Assembly (NCBI RefSeq): GCF_963678635.1
Contig: NC_087066.1
Coordinates: 43,449,624 to 43,513,623, forward strand
Direction: 5' to 3'
From: Symsagittifera roscoffensis
Taxonomy: Eukaryota; Xenacoelomorpha; Acoela; Convolutidae
DNA: 64,000 nt
Shown: piece after piece, positions 22,876 through 33,695 of the stretch
How positions within the stretch are numbered: the first letter of the stretch is position 1
Layout of the letters: every line of letters begins with the position of its first letter
Translations under genes and position numbers: made by a program
Notes under the pieces: generated by a model
What the model was told of the DNA's origin: nothing
Seen by the model: only the letters and a program-made list of their open reading frames with translations
Databases searched by the model: none

Positions 22876-23340
22876 AACTCATTAAATTTGTATGCTTTCC
22901 GTTTTATCATTAACTTCATTCCATTTTTCTGAAACCTAGTGAAAAATTCCTTCAACATACATGCCAATTATGTTATGAACACAAATCGGCTTTCAAGAAA
23001 TAACAAAAAATCTGCCACACAACCTCTCCATCTTGTTTGTACAGACGGCAACGAAAGACAAAGGGAAATTTTCGTCCAATACGGAAACATTCTCTGCTCC
23101 ATTTGCCGCACACCAGTCTACACATTGTCCTCTTCCTATAAATCACCGTGCCAAATATGCCACGAATAGGCAAAAATTAGACAAGACGAACCCCGAACTA
23201 ATTACATCAGAAGTTATCGACACTTGAGGGAAACTGATCCGTCTCACAAAAACTGCAATATATGCTCACCGCGATCAAAAACAAAGTGTCCCATCTGCAA
23301 AATCAACAATGACTTCTCCGACCCCTGGAGTTAAATTTTT
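22872..23340 (+). pseudogene. RING-like Cys-rich gene, C-terminal part
   Basis: The plus frame 22939-23169 carries CTDG (second Cys lost), CSIC and CQIC, ends in a TAG, and is followed by family text with NCNIC and CPIC. It is the fourth C-terminal copy and is flanked on the right by the tail module. Confidence 0.55.
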
Positions 23341-23750
23341 CGGAAGCAAAGATCCAAAAAAACGTACAGGTTTTTGCACAGTTTTGTACCTCTAAAAAAA
23401 TTTCTATTCCTTGTTTATGTGTCACATTGTTTATTATATGGAAAACCTCTTGCACGGAGGAAAAACGCAACAGCCAACAAGAAAACTCTGTAAGCTATGG
23501 CTAACCAAAGCCAAAAATCTTTCTTTCTTTTTCATCGTGGTGTCAGTTTGTAATACACAGATAAAATCACTCAATTTGATACAAAATTAAACAAAAAAGG
23601 TTGGAAAAGGAATATCCCTCCTTGTTTTTTCTAGTCCCTTTTACCTGAAAAAATAGGACCCATGGTAAGCCTGTGGATGACCCCAGGTAGCCATAAAACT
23701 GAAATAAGGGGTTAATCAATGCAATGCCTGTGTTTGAAACTCTAAAAAGC
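23340..23750 (+). repeat. Tail module, copy 4
   Basis: Same landmarks as 17,340-17,755, with small differences (GCACGGAGG, GGACCCATGGTAAGC, the latter shared with the 42.4-kb copy). Confidence 0.65.
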
Positions 23751-23754
23751 ATAC

Positions 23755-25205
23755 CACAATTTTAAACTTAATATAACTTTTAATTTATTTCGCAAAATAG
23801 TCCGAGTTAAAAATAAACATGACAGGAGGAATTGTTAATCATTTTAAACTATAAAGAAAATCAATTTACCAAATGGCCGAGCTCCTAAGAATTTTCTCGC
23901 ATATATCAAATACCTGTCTTCGAAATCCGCATGAAATGTTTACTCTCTCCCATATCAGGAGAACTTGAGAAAAAACAGGCACGAAAACCCAAAAATCTTA
24001 GATTAAGAAATATTGGAAAAAAAGCTCAGAACTCGCTTATATACCAGCGGACAAAGCACGCACTCCACTCGACACATGTCGCAGTTCGAATCTATACAAA
24101 CTGCTGACTGTTTCGGCGACGCAAAATCGCCAAGTATCAAGAAGCTTGGGTTCTTTCTGTAAATTTCTTTAAAACTTCATTTCTGAAGTCTCTGAAAAAA
24201 GTCTTGATTTGTTAAAAAACATACCGCCATATAAGGAGCTAACAAAACTATCCTGTAGCTGTAACAAAATAGTTATTCAACTTGGAGAAAACAGAACGAT
24301 TTGGACGAGCCGAGAAAATAATGAACTAGAATCTATTCCTTGCAATATACGAAACTAACAATAACTCTAGGATAAAAGTAACATTATCATGGAACTCAAC
24401 TAAGAGGGACCGCGACAAACGAAGTTATATCAACAGTCATACTTACCTAAATGTCAAAAAAAACTTGCTCAACCTCAAAAATAGACTTAAAAGTGCCATG
24501 ATAGTTCTTTAACTAACTTCCACTTACATATGTTGAAAATGGAGTTAAATCTGTTGAAATGACCTTGGATCTTTTCCACGACTTTTTTCTTAAAACTTAA
24601 ACAGTTAACTGGTTAAATTCAACAACATAGAAGTATATATTTCCAGGACTACCAAGAAGCAATTAACTTGGTAAGACTGAAAGCAGCCAACTGAATAACA
24701 TCAACAGTCACAAAAGTATCTATTGCAAAAAAAAACCACTAAACTTCAATTACTGGCACCTACAATAGCATAGAAAACATTCTTCGCGTTGTCATAGATG
24801 ATTTTGTGCGCCATAAAACAGGTTATTACACACTCGAGTTCAGAACTAACGAACCCTCATAAGTTGCATTAAATACATTATGAGCCTGAAGGTAAAAAAA
24901 AGAAACTTCATTCAACCCTACTACAACAGCCAAGAAAGTATACATTACATGGAAAGTAATCACATAAATCTCCGAATTACAGTCAGAATAAAACCCGTCG
25001 TGAACTGTTACAAAGAGAAAAATTGATAAGTTTGAATTAACAGGAGACATTGTGCCGATCGGATAGTCAAGGTGCCGAGCAACGATATGATTGATAGTTC
25101 AAACCACACGTGTGCTGCAATTGCAAGTTGAGCTCTTGCTAGTAAGGCATATCCTAAATGGGCGCTGGTTGTATGCGCTCTTGTGAACCTATATTATTAA
25201 CCTTT
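23755..25205 (-). repeat. Module P, copy 4
   Basis: A full-length module with the SINE-like insert at 24031-24186, the core at 24697 and the 74-codon minus-strand frame at 25050..24826. It is the last P module; module Q follows and opens the 4.5-kb tandem duplication. Confidence 0.7.
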
Positions 25206-25559
25206 GGGTTAGGCCTACGGGACTAGGCGAGCAAGGCCTTCGGATTGGGCCTCATGACTTTGAAAGATGAGTCGTAGTGATGCACAGAATGAAATGTTGT
25301 GAAAGAAAATCCATTTGAATGAAAAGTCCAATTACGATCCGTTGGCGGCAACTAAAACGACCTCCAAAACGTAACAAGTAATTTAAAAAATTTTATCATC
25401 CAACCCAACATCAACAGCCACAGAAGTATCTATTCCAAGGACTAACATGCAGCGTTATACGCAATACGATTGATAAAAATTGAGACAGATGATTACAACG
25501 TATTCAACTTAGTTTTTATAAATTCAACACGGATTTTTTTCATTCTTTGTTTTATCAAG

Positions 25560-26578
25560 ATATGAAAAAAAAACAAATATATTTTAAAAAAATTTAAGGG
25601 ATGATCGGGGGATTTTAATATTGATCCACGACGCCAGTCAGGCGGAGTGTGCCTAGTCTTTTAAATTTGAAAAAATAGATAAATATCCCACTGCTCTGAA
25701 TATTAAAGTACCTAAAACAAGTAAGAATTATGAGGTTCCCCAGTGAAACTAAATATTGATTGTTTAATATTTAAAAACATTGAAATCCAACGTCTACCTC
25801 CTGATCAAAATCCTCCACTCCTCTAATTAATCAATTAGAACTCCCTTCCCATTGGTAAAAAAATAACAATATATGAACCGTTGTGCATAACCTTTAAACA
25901 ATTCTATTTAATCAAGCCTTTTAATTTATCTGTTTAGATAAATTAAATGTTAACTGTAGAACCAGATCGAAAAGGATCTATGATATAATCTAACCCGAAA
26001 CTTAAAGCTTTACTTGCTAATTGAAACAAAAGGATCTATCAACGACCCAATGTTACTTTCAGTATAAGTGGCGCGACCGGTGAGGCTCGAATTCACCACC
26101 TGAAGACTTTGAGACTTACTGGTCGCACCAGTTTTACTTAAAGAGAAACATTGGGTTCTAGATGTTTCTAGAAGAAACATTGTACCTCTTGTTATTAGAT
26201 AAAGCTTAAAGCAAACTCTCCATTTGCGAAAGGCACGTTCCCAATTTGTGGGCAGTTTACTATCATAAAATTTTGACAGAATGCGATATCTGTAAATTAT
26301 GCCATACGTGCATAAACAACTGGAGAAGTAAATGCGCAAATTGTCAATCACAAGTTCAATTTTAGTAACTTATTTAATAGCTAAAACAAATTTTTTTATT
26401 AAATAAAATGTTTGTATTAAGAAAAGTGCACTCAAAGAAAGGATCCGGTTGAAGGATGAAACAGACCCTTAACCTTAATCAACAAATTGTTTTTAGTATA
26501 GCGACCATATAATTGGCAAAAAGAGGAAAAAACTTCATTTCACATTATACATTTTTTGATATCAGCCTCGAAGTTGAG
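25560..26578 (+). repeat. Module R' copy 2 with tRNA-like palindrome
   Basis: Related to 14,480-15,210. The palindrome is at 26040-26158, its tRNA-like core at 26127..26072 (minus) with GGTGAATTCGAGCCTCACC as T arm. The module ends CTCGAAGTTGAG, where the LTR begins at 26,579. Confidence 0.7.
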
Positions 26579-26771
26579 TGTAACATAGTGCTACACACCT
26601 ATGTTAGTTACTCTCGCCAAATTACCTTAATTGGAGCGAATTAGACGCTTAATAGTTTAAATTGTAAACTCCTATTATGCCAATTACGAAATGTTAAAGT
26701 ATAATTGTTCAAAGTAAACAATAATTAGATCATTAGATCAGTACAAAAAGAGAGCCAGTAATACTCAGACA
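26579..26771 (-). mobile_element. 193-bp LTR, duplicated copy
   Basis: Begins TGTAACATAG and ends CAGACA on the plus strand. It is preceded by TTGAG and matches the LTRs at 31103-31295 and 41093-41285 in length and sequence. It is present because the 4.5-kb tandem duplication copied the left end of the large LTR element. Confidence 0.8.
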
Positions 26772-27132
26772 ATTGAACTTTCAAAACTCACTTTAATCAA
26801 TCTAAGAAAAAAGGGGGTAGCCTTCACACAGCGCATCCCTGAGTTCAGGATTCAAAAGCCTAGACCGCACATCCAACATACATACTTCAAACTTCATCAC
26901 TCTAGAATACAAAGCAACACTTAACGCTCAATCAATGATTGCCATTAACTGTTCAAATTTGGCTGAAGCTCTCCCCTCTAGTGTCGTTCAGGTCAACCTG
27001 TGAGTCCCGTTTTCTGCTGACGTTCCCCATAGAGGAGCAGGCTGAAGTTAGTTGTGATCTGTCGGCTGGCGTTGTATGAGCATTCAATTCAATTTAAGTC
27101 ACTACCATGTATTTTTCACGAAGTTTGGTCCC
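26772..27132 (-). other. Non-coding 3' region between env-like gene and LTR
   Basis: No conserved frame is seen. It contains a GGGGG/CCCCC run near 26,815 and the stretch 26,930-27,080 that recurs inverted at 40,596-40,735. In env orientation this is the 3' untranslated and polypurine region, but no classical polypurine tract adjoins the LTR. Confidence 0.5.
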
Positions 27133-29252
27133 TTAATTTTGGAATTCCTCGCAGTAAGATGCTGCCACTGAGAGCGCCGGTCGAAGTGCGATGTTTCCAT
27201 CCTGTCCTTTCAGAAATTTTGGGGTCAATTTACTGAAGATGGCAAATCGGTGGTAGAGATACATGATGAGTGCGTGTAAGACTAGGTTGCCGAAGAAGAC
27301 TACTGCTGTCAGTGTAAGGGAAAGTCGTGATGGTACGTACTGCTCCATTTTGTCCACAAGGCTAGGCTTTAGCAATCGCATATTGTGTGCAAATGGGTTT
27401 GCGATCTCGTTCAGCTGATCGACTTTTGTCAGATGTGGACTGTCGATGAGTTTCGCCTTAACTTCTCTTAGTAGTTTCACTACGGCGTTAGTTTTGGATT
27501 CGTAGTATGGGAGGTCTGCCAAGTCCGGTAGCTCTGAGATCAAATGTGCTAACAGTTCCGGAAGCAATACGCTGATCCGTTTTGCAGGGATTTTGTCGCA
27601 GCTGTCCAAATCCGGTCTAATTTTTATATATTTGCTTATTAACTGTGTTCCACAGTCCAAGGTTATGAAGCAAATATTGCAGCCAGAGTGCTCTTCTCGT
27701 TTGGGCGTGTTCAGTTCATCGAGACTGTTACTCCCGTAAAGAGAGCGCAGCACTGGCTGAGGTGATTGGCCAAATTCCGTATCCAAGGTTGGTCGCTTTC
27801 TCAGGTGTTGTGAGAAGAAGTTTTTCAGTCTCGCATACCGTCAAGGCTGTCATTGTGGAGTGGAAGTATAACGTTGCCAGGCATGATGATTGTCACAAGT
27901 GTGTCTCCATTGTTTGGTGACAGATCCGGTACGTCGAGGTTTCCAAGCAGTTGGCGTAATGGTCTTCTGTCAGAATTGTTGTCTCCATGGAGTCCTCCGA
28001 TATGGCCAGATAGGGTCCTTCAGTGACCCATTTTATGGCTTCGGTTGGATCAGCTTGAGGCATAGGTATCACCTGGGGCCGGTACACCTGGAAAGCTGTT
28101 TGAATCGACGCGTACGGTATTGCCAGGTTGACCAGAAGTCCTTCCTCAATTGTTGTGACATCGCGAGGCAGCTTCGCGTCATAATATGAGTGGATATCGC
28201 TTGGCGGTATCGCAAGGGTCAGTCGGTGGTTTTCCTCCTTTTGGCTTTTGTACACAGCGTCTATGACCGCCAACAAGGATTCTCGCGGTACAAGGGGTAT
28301 CCGTAGTCGTTGGTCCAGCAGAGTTGGTATCGAGTTTAAGACGTTTGTCTTAAGGGCATAGAGTGCAGTTTTATAGCTTGTTATATCTGCATAGACAAAG
28401 TTTAGCAGTGATGCTGCTGTGTCGAAGTTGAAATTGATCTGTTGGTTTGAGAACAAGGTTTGTGTGCAATCTCGCAAGATGTGGAAATTTCCTTGAATTG
28501 TTGCGAATTGTTCTTCGAGTATTTTCCAGTTTCGGTTTTGATTTTCGATGGTTTGTTGTTGAATTGCTCTGATTTCAGACACCTCATTCGAAATCGCGAA
28601 GAACTTCTCGTTGATCGATGTTTCAATTTCTGATACATAGTCCTTAAATGCCATTGAGTACTGTTCCAATGTCTCGATGTTCTTTGCATTTGCTTGGGCC
28701 TGGTCCTGGCATGATCCAAAAAATCCCATAATTCCATATCCTCCTGAATTGCCCATCATTATACCGGATCCAAACAGACCAATGCCGGCGATGGCCGCTG
28801 CTGCAATTAGTTGAGCTCTCCTGTGGGTACGTGATGAGTCTAGCGGGTTTTTGTTGAGGAAGCGGGAAGTGTCGGTTCTAATGGCCTGGGCTTCTTGCTT
28901 AGCTGCTTCGGCCTTATCCTCGATCATGTCCAGCAGCCAGTTGAGATTGAATGGGTCTTTCGTTGAATTGAAGTTCTTGGAAAAATCTAGAGGGCACTCG
29001 ATAGAGGCTGTTTGCCATTTCTCCGATATTCGTTGAGGTAATTCCTCATTGCTGTCTTCATCGTGAAATTGTACTTTGTGAAAGGGATAAGGAACTGGAC
29101 ATTTACAAACTTTTCTGCCAGGAGGATCTTTTTTCTTTGTGGAAAATTATCCCAGAGGAAAGAACATCGTCGTAGGATGCCAAAGTACGACCTATTTGTA
29201 GGATGAGTAGCAGTAATATCATTGTCCGTCCGTGCTTGAGAGTAATGCTCAT
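27133..29252 (-). pseudogene. Env-like class I fusion glycoprotein pseudogene, left copy
   Basis: Reading leftwards, an ATG at 29252 opens a signal peptide with a Leu/Ile-rich core. The frame then breaks in an A6 run near 29,127. The main frame includes 344 codons (28927..27893): R-T-H-R-R at residues 33-37 resembles a furin-type site, residues 38-58 are an Ala/Gly/Ile-rich fusion-peptide-like segment, and about 73-165 are heptad-like and coiled-coil prone. Further breaks occur near 27,925 (frame change) and 27,840 (stop). The last frame (27786..27133, 217 codons) has Cys residues, a second helical stretch and a transmembrane segment at residues 154-177 with a short tail. This order matches class I fusion proteins (paramyxovirus F, retroviral Env). 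Three breaks make it a decayed copy; I infer it belonged to a retroelement. Confidence 0.75.
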
Positions 29253-29281
29253 GGTTGGTTTTGACAAATTATTGGGTGACC

Positions 29282-29747
29282 TCAGGCACTGGTGTCTCGT
29301 AGATGATTGAGTGGTCGTTGTCTTGGGAGTACGAACCAAACGTTCGACTGTAGTTCGTGGATCGTACTATTGAGAGAAAATTGTTGTAGAGGTTGCGTGG
29401 TTTTCGCAAGTCGTGGATCGTGAACTGTCGTTTTAATTTGTGATTGTGAGTTTGTGGGGCCGATGTGATATTTACTTTGAATCGGGTAAACGGGATGTTT
29501 ACATTGCGTTCCAAATTGAGTGATCTTGGTACTTGATGAGTTGATATGACCAAATTTTCCATTTTCCATCTCCAGGATATTGTACTTTCTTTTGAGGACG
29601 TTTTGGTCGATTATGTGCCGCCTCTTGTGACCGCGGGGCTGCCAGTTGTGTCGTTCTTTGTCGTTTCGAATGCGGCCTTTGTTGATGTTGTTCGACATGG
29701 GGCTGCTCCCGAGCTAATGCTGCAGTTGGGTGTTTTCTTCGAACGGC
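29282..29747 (-). pseudogene. Arg-rich leader frame upstream of env-like gene, truncated left copy
   Basis: The frame 29698..29282 (138 codons, starting MSNNINKGRIRNDKE) is basic and Gln/His-rich, with a second overlapping frame of 97 codons. It corresponds to 33696-34205 in the right copy and is cut at 29,747 by the duplication breakpoint. It could be a gag or pol remnant, or an env leader exon; not identified. Confidence 0.35.
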
Positions 29748-30579
29748 GTTAGGCCTACGGGACTAGGCGAGCAAGGCCTTCGGATTGGGCCTCATGACTT
29801 TGAAAGATGAGTCGTAGTGATGCACAGAATGAAATGTTGTGAAAGAAAATCCATTTGAATGAAAAGTCCAATTACGATCCGTTGGCGGCAACTAAAACGA
29901 CCTCCAAAACGTAACAAGTAATTTAAAAAATTTTATCATCCAACCCAACATCAACAGCCACAAAAGTATCTATTCCAAGGACTAACATGCAGCGTTATAC
30001 GCAATACGATTGATAAAAATTGAGACAGATGATTACAACGTATTCAACTTAGTTTTTATAAATTCAACACGGATTTTTTTTATTCTTTGTTTTATCAAGA
30101 TATGAAAAAAAAACAAATATATTTTAATAAAATTTAAGGGATGATCGGGGGATTTTAATATTGATCCACGACGCCAGTCAGGCGGAGTGTGCCTAGTCTT
30201 TTAAATTTGAAAAAATAGATAAATATCCCACTGCTCTGAATATTAAAGTACCTAAAACAAGTAAGAATTATGAGGTTCCCCAGTGAAGCTAAATATTGAT
30301 TGTTTAATATTTAAAAACATTGAAATCCAACGTCTACCTCCTGATCAAAATCCTCCACTCCTCTAATTAATCAATTAGAACTCCCTTCCCATTGGTAAAA
30401 AAATAACAATATATGAACCGTTGTGCATAACCTTTAAACAATTCTATTTAATCAAGCCTTTTAATTTATCTGTTTAGATAAATTAAATGTTAACTGTAGA
30501 ACCAGATCGAAAAGGATCTATGATATAATCTAACCCGAAACTTAAAGCTTTACTTGCTAATTGAAACCAAAGGATCTAT

Positions 30580-30698
30580 CAACGACCCAATGTTACTTTC
30601 AGTATAAGTGGCGCGACCGGTGAGGCTCGAATTCACCACCTGAAGACTTTGAGACTTACTGGTCGCACCAGTTTTACTTAAAGAGAAACATTGGGTTC
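30580..30698 (-). repeat. Palindrome with D-arm-less tRNA-like core, copy 5
   Basis: Duplicate of 26040-26158; the tRNA-like core is 30667..30612 on the minus strand. Module R' spans 30,080-31,102 here. Confidence 0.7.
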
Positions 30699-31102
30699 TA
30701 GATGTTTCTAGAAGAAACATTGTACCTCTTGTTATTAGATAAAGCTTAAAGCAAACTCTCCATTTGCGAAAGGCACGTTCCCAATTTGTGGGCAGTTTAC
30801 TATCATAAAATTTTGACAGAACGCGATATCTGTAAATTATGCCATACGTGCATAAACAACTGGAGAAGTAAATGCGCAAATTGTCAATCACAAGTTCAAT
30901 TTTAGTAACTTATTTAGTAGCTAAAACAATTTTTTTTATTTAATAAAATGTTTGTATTAAGAAAAGTGCACTCAAAGAAAGGATCCGGTTGAAGGATGAA
31001 ACAGACCCTTAACCTTAATCAACAAATTGTTTTTAGTATAGCGACCATATAATTGGCAAAAAGAGGAAAAAACTTCATTTTGATATCAGCCTCGAAGTTG
31101 AG

Positions 31103-31295
31103 TGTAACATAGTGCTACACACCTATGTTAGTTACTCTCGCCAAATTACCTTAATTGGAGCGAATTAGACGCTTAATAGTTTAAATTGTAAACTCCTATT
31201 ATGCCAATTACGAAATGTTAAAGTATAATTGTTCAAAGTAAACAATAATTAGATCATTAGATCAGTACAAAAAGAGAGCCAGTAATACTGAGACA
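31103..31295 (-). mobile_element. Left LTR of the composite element
   Basis: 193 bp, from TGTAACATAGTGC to GAGACA on the plus strand, outside base context TTGAG. In env orientation it is the 3' LTR. Confidence 0.8.
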
Positions 31296-31656
31296 ATTGA
31301 ACTTTCAAAACTCACTTTATTCAATCTAAGAAAAAAGGGGGTAGCCTTCACACAGCGCATCCCTGAGTTCAGGATTCAAAAGCCTAGACCGCACATCCAA
31401 CATACATACTTCAAACTTCATCACTCTAGAATACAAAGCAACACTTAACGCTCAATCAATGATTGCCATTAACTGTTCAAATTTGGCTGAAGCTCTCCCC
31501 TCTAGTGTCGTTCAGGTCAACCTGTGAGTCCCGTTTTCTGCTGACGTTCCCCATAGAGGAGCAGGCTGAAGTTAGTTGTGATCTGTCGGCTGGCGTTGTA
31601 TGAGCATTCAATTCAATTTAAGTCACTACCATGTATTTTTCACGAAGTTTGGTCCC

Positions 31657-33666
31657 TTAATTTTGGAATTCCTCGCAGTAAGATGCTGCCACTGAGAGCG
31701 CCGGTCGAAGTGCGATGTTTCCATCCTGTCCTTTCAGAAATTTTGGGGTCAATTTTCTGAAGATGGCAAATCGGTGGTAGAGATACATGATGAGTGCGTG
31801 TAAGACTAGGTTGCCGAAGAAGACTACTGCTGTCAGTGTAAGGGAAAGTCGTGATGGTACGTACTGCTCCATTTTGTCCACAAGGCTAGGCTTTAGCAAT
31901 CGCATATTGTGTGCAATGGGTTTGCGATCTCGTTCAGCTGATCGACTTTTGTCAGATGTGGACTGTCGATGAGTTTCGCCTTAACTTCTCTTAGTAGTTT
32001 CACTACGGCGTTAGTTTTGGATTCGTAGTATGGGAGGTCTGCCAAGTCCGGTAGCTCTGAGATCAAATGTGCTAACAGTTCCGGAAGCAATACGCTGATC
32101 CGTTTTGCAGGGATTTGGGCGTGTTCAGTTCATCGAGACTGTTACTCCCGTAAAGAGAGCGCAGCACTGGCTGAGGTGATTGGCCAAATTCCGTATCCAA
32201 GGTTGGTCGCTTTCTCAGGTGTTGTGAGAAGAAGTTTTTCAGTCTCGCATACCGTCAAGGCTGTCATTGTGGAGTGGAAGTATAACGTTGCCAGGCATGA
32301 TGATTGTCACAAGTGTGTCTCCATTGTTTGGTGACAGATCCGGTACGTCGAGGTTTCCAAGCAGTTGGCGTAATGGTCTTCTGTCAGAATTGTTGTCTCC
32401 ATGGAGTCCTCCGATATGGCCAGATAGGGTCCTTCAGTGACCCATTTTATGGCTTCGGTTGGATCAGCTTGAGGCATAGGTATCACCTGGGGCCGGTACA
32501 CCTGGAAAGCTGTTTGAATCGACGCGTACGGTATTGCCAGGTTGACCAGAAGTCCTTCCTCAATTGTTGTGACATCGCGAGGCAGCTTCGCGTCATAATA
32601 TGAGTGGATATCGCTTGGCGGTATCGCAAGGGTCAGTCGGTGGTTTTCCTCCTTTTGGCTTTTGTACACAGCGTCTATGACCGCCAACAAGGATTCTCGC
32701 GGTACAAGGGGTATCCGTAGTCGTTGGTCCAGCAGAGTTGGTATCGAGTTTAAGACGTTTGTCTTAAGGGCATAGAGTGCAGTTTTATAGCTTGTTATAT
32801 CTGCATAGACAAAGTTTAGCAGTGATGCTGCTGTGTCGAAGTTGAAATTGATCTGTTGGTTTGAGAACAAGGTTTGTGTGCAATCTCGCAAGATGTGGAA
32901 ATTTCCTTGAATTGTTGCGAATTGTTCTTCGAGTATTTTCCAGTTTCGGTTTTGATTTTCGATGGTTTGTTGTTGAATTGCTCTGATTTCAGACACCTCA
33001 TTCGAAATCGCGAAGAACTTCTCGTTGATCGATGTTTCAATTTCTGATACATAGTCCTTAAATGCCATTGAGTACTGTTCCAATGTCTCGATGTTCTTTG
33101 CATTTGCTTGGGCCTGGTCCTGGCATGATCCAAAAAATCCCATAATTCCATATCCTCCTGAATTGCCCATCATTATACCGAATCCGAATAGACCAATGCC
33201 GGCGATGGCCGCTGCTGCAATTAGTTGAGCTCTCCTGTGGGTACGTGATGAGTCTAGCGGGTTTTTGTTGAGGAAGCGGGAAGTGTCGGTTCTAATGGCC
33301 TGGGCTTCTTGCTTAGCTGCTTCGGCCTTATCCTCGATCATGTCCAGCAGCCAGTTGAGATTGAATGGGTCTTTCGTTGAATTGAAGTTCTTGGAAAAAT
33401 CTAGAGGGCACTCGATAGAGGCTGTTTGCCATTTCTCCGATATTCGTTGAGGTAATTCCTCATTGCTGTCTTCATCGTGAAATTGTACTTTGTGAAAGGG
33501 ATAAGAAACTGGACATTTACAAACTTTTCTGCCAGGAGGATCTTTTTTCTTTGTGGAAAATTATCCCAGAGGAAAGAACATCGTCGTAGGATGCCAAAGT
33601 ACGACCTATTTGTAGGATGAGTAGCAGTAATATCATTGTCCGTCCGTGCTTGAGAGTAATGCTCAT
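31657..33666 (-). pseudogene. Env-like class I fusion glycoprotein pseudogene, right copy
   Basis: Same architecture as the left copy: signal-peptide frame from an ATG at 33666, A6-run frameshift, 344-codon frame (33341..32307) with R-T-H-R-R, hydrophobic segment and heptad region, then the C-terminal part with the membrane anchor (31905..31657). It shares all three breaks of the left copy and has two more: a 109-bp deletion near 32,118 and a 1-bp deletion near 31,914. Ser at residue 54 of the left copy is Phe here. The shared breaks show that decay preceded the tandem duplication. Confidence 0.75.
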
Positions 33667-33695
33667 GGTTGGTTTTGACAAATTATTGGGTGACC

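Larger units (their letters stand above)
25208..29747. repeat. 4.5-kb tandem duplication, left copy
   Basis: From GTTAGGCCTACGGGACTAGG (25,208) to CTTCGAACGGC (29,747) this segment is repeated immediately to the right, starting at 29,748, with about 99 percent identity by eye. Contents in order are module Q (core 25407), module R' with tRNA-like palindrome, LTR, spacer, env-like pseudogene and the start of its leader frame. The breakpoint lies inside the leader frame. Confidence 0.9.
6562..29979 (-). repeat. Dispersed 33-bp core motif, 15 copies
   Basis: The plus-strand text starts AACATCAACAGCCACAAAAG and continues for 13 more bases to a CCAAG or GCAAA end. Copies start at 6562, 7545, 8560, 9514, 10484 (truncated), 12176, 12900, 15958, 18688, 19323, 22078, 22788, 24697, 25407 and 29947. 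They sit in three different contexts: module A (first five), module P (12176, 18688, 22078, 24697) and module Q (the rest). The flanking bases are unrelated between contexts while the core is nearly invariant. Read on the minus strand the core has an open frame, G-I-D-T-F-V-A-V-D-V. No known element or RNA is recognised. Confidence 0.85.

Noticed and set aside
27890-28189. 99-codon plus-strand frame (and its duplicate at 32304-32603)
   Set aside because: Antisense shadow of the env-like 344-codon frame.
28402-28737. 111-codon minus frame with Arg/Ser/Gln-rich text
   Set aside because: Second-frame shadow inside the heptad-rich env-like frame.
6562-29979. CRISPR-like array from evenly repeated 33-bp cores
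   Set aside because: Spacing is hundreds to thousands of bases, context is eukaryotic and flanks are themselves repeats.
31296-31320. Primer binding site next to the left LTR
   Set aside because: The sequence starts ATTGAAC, not TGG; the other inner edge (minus strand TAACTAC) is no better, so no primer site is claimed for the large element.
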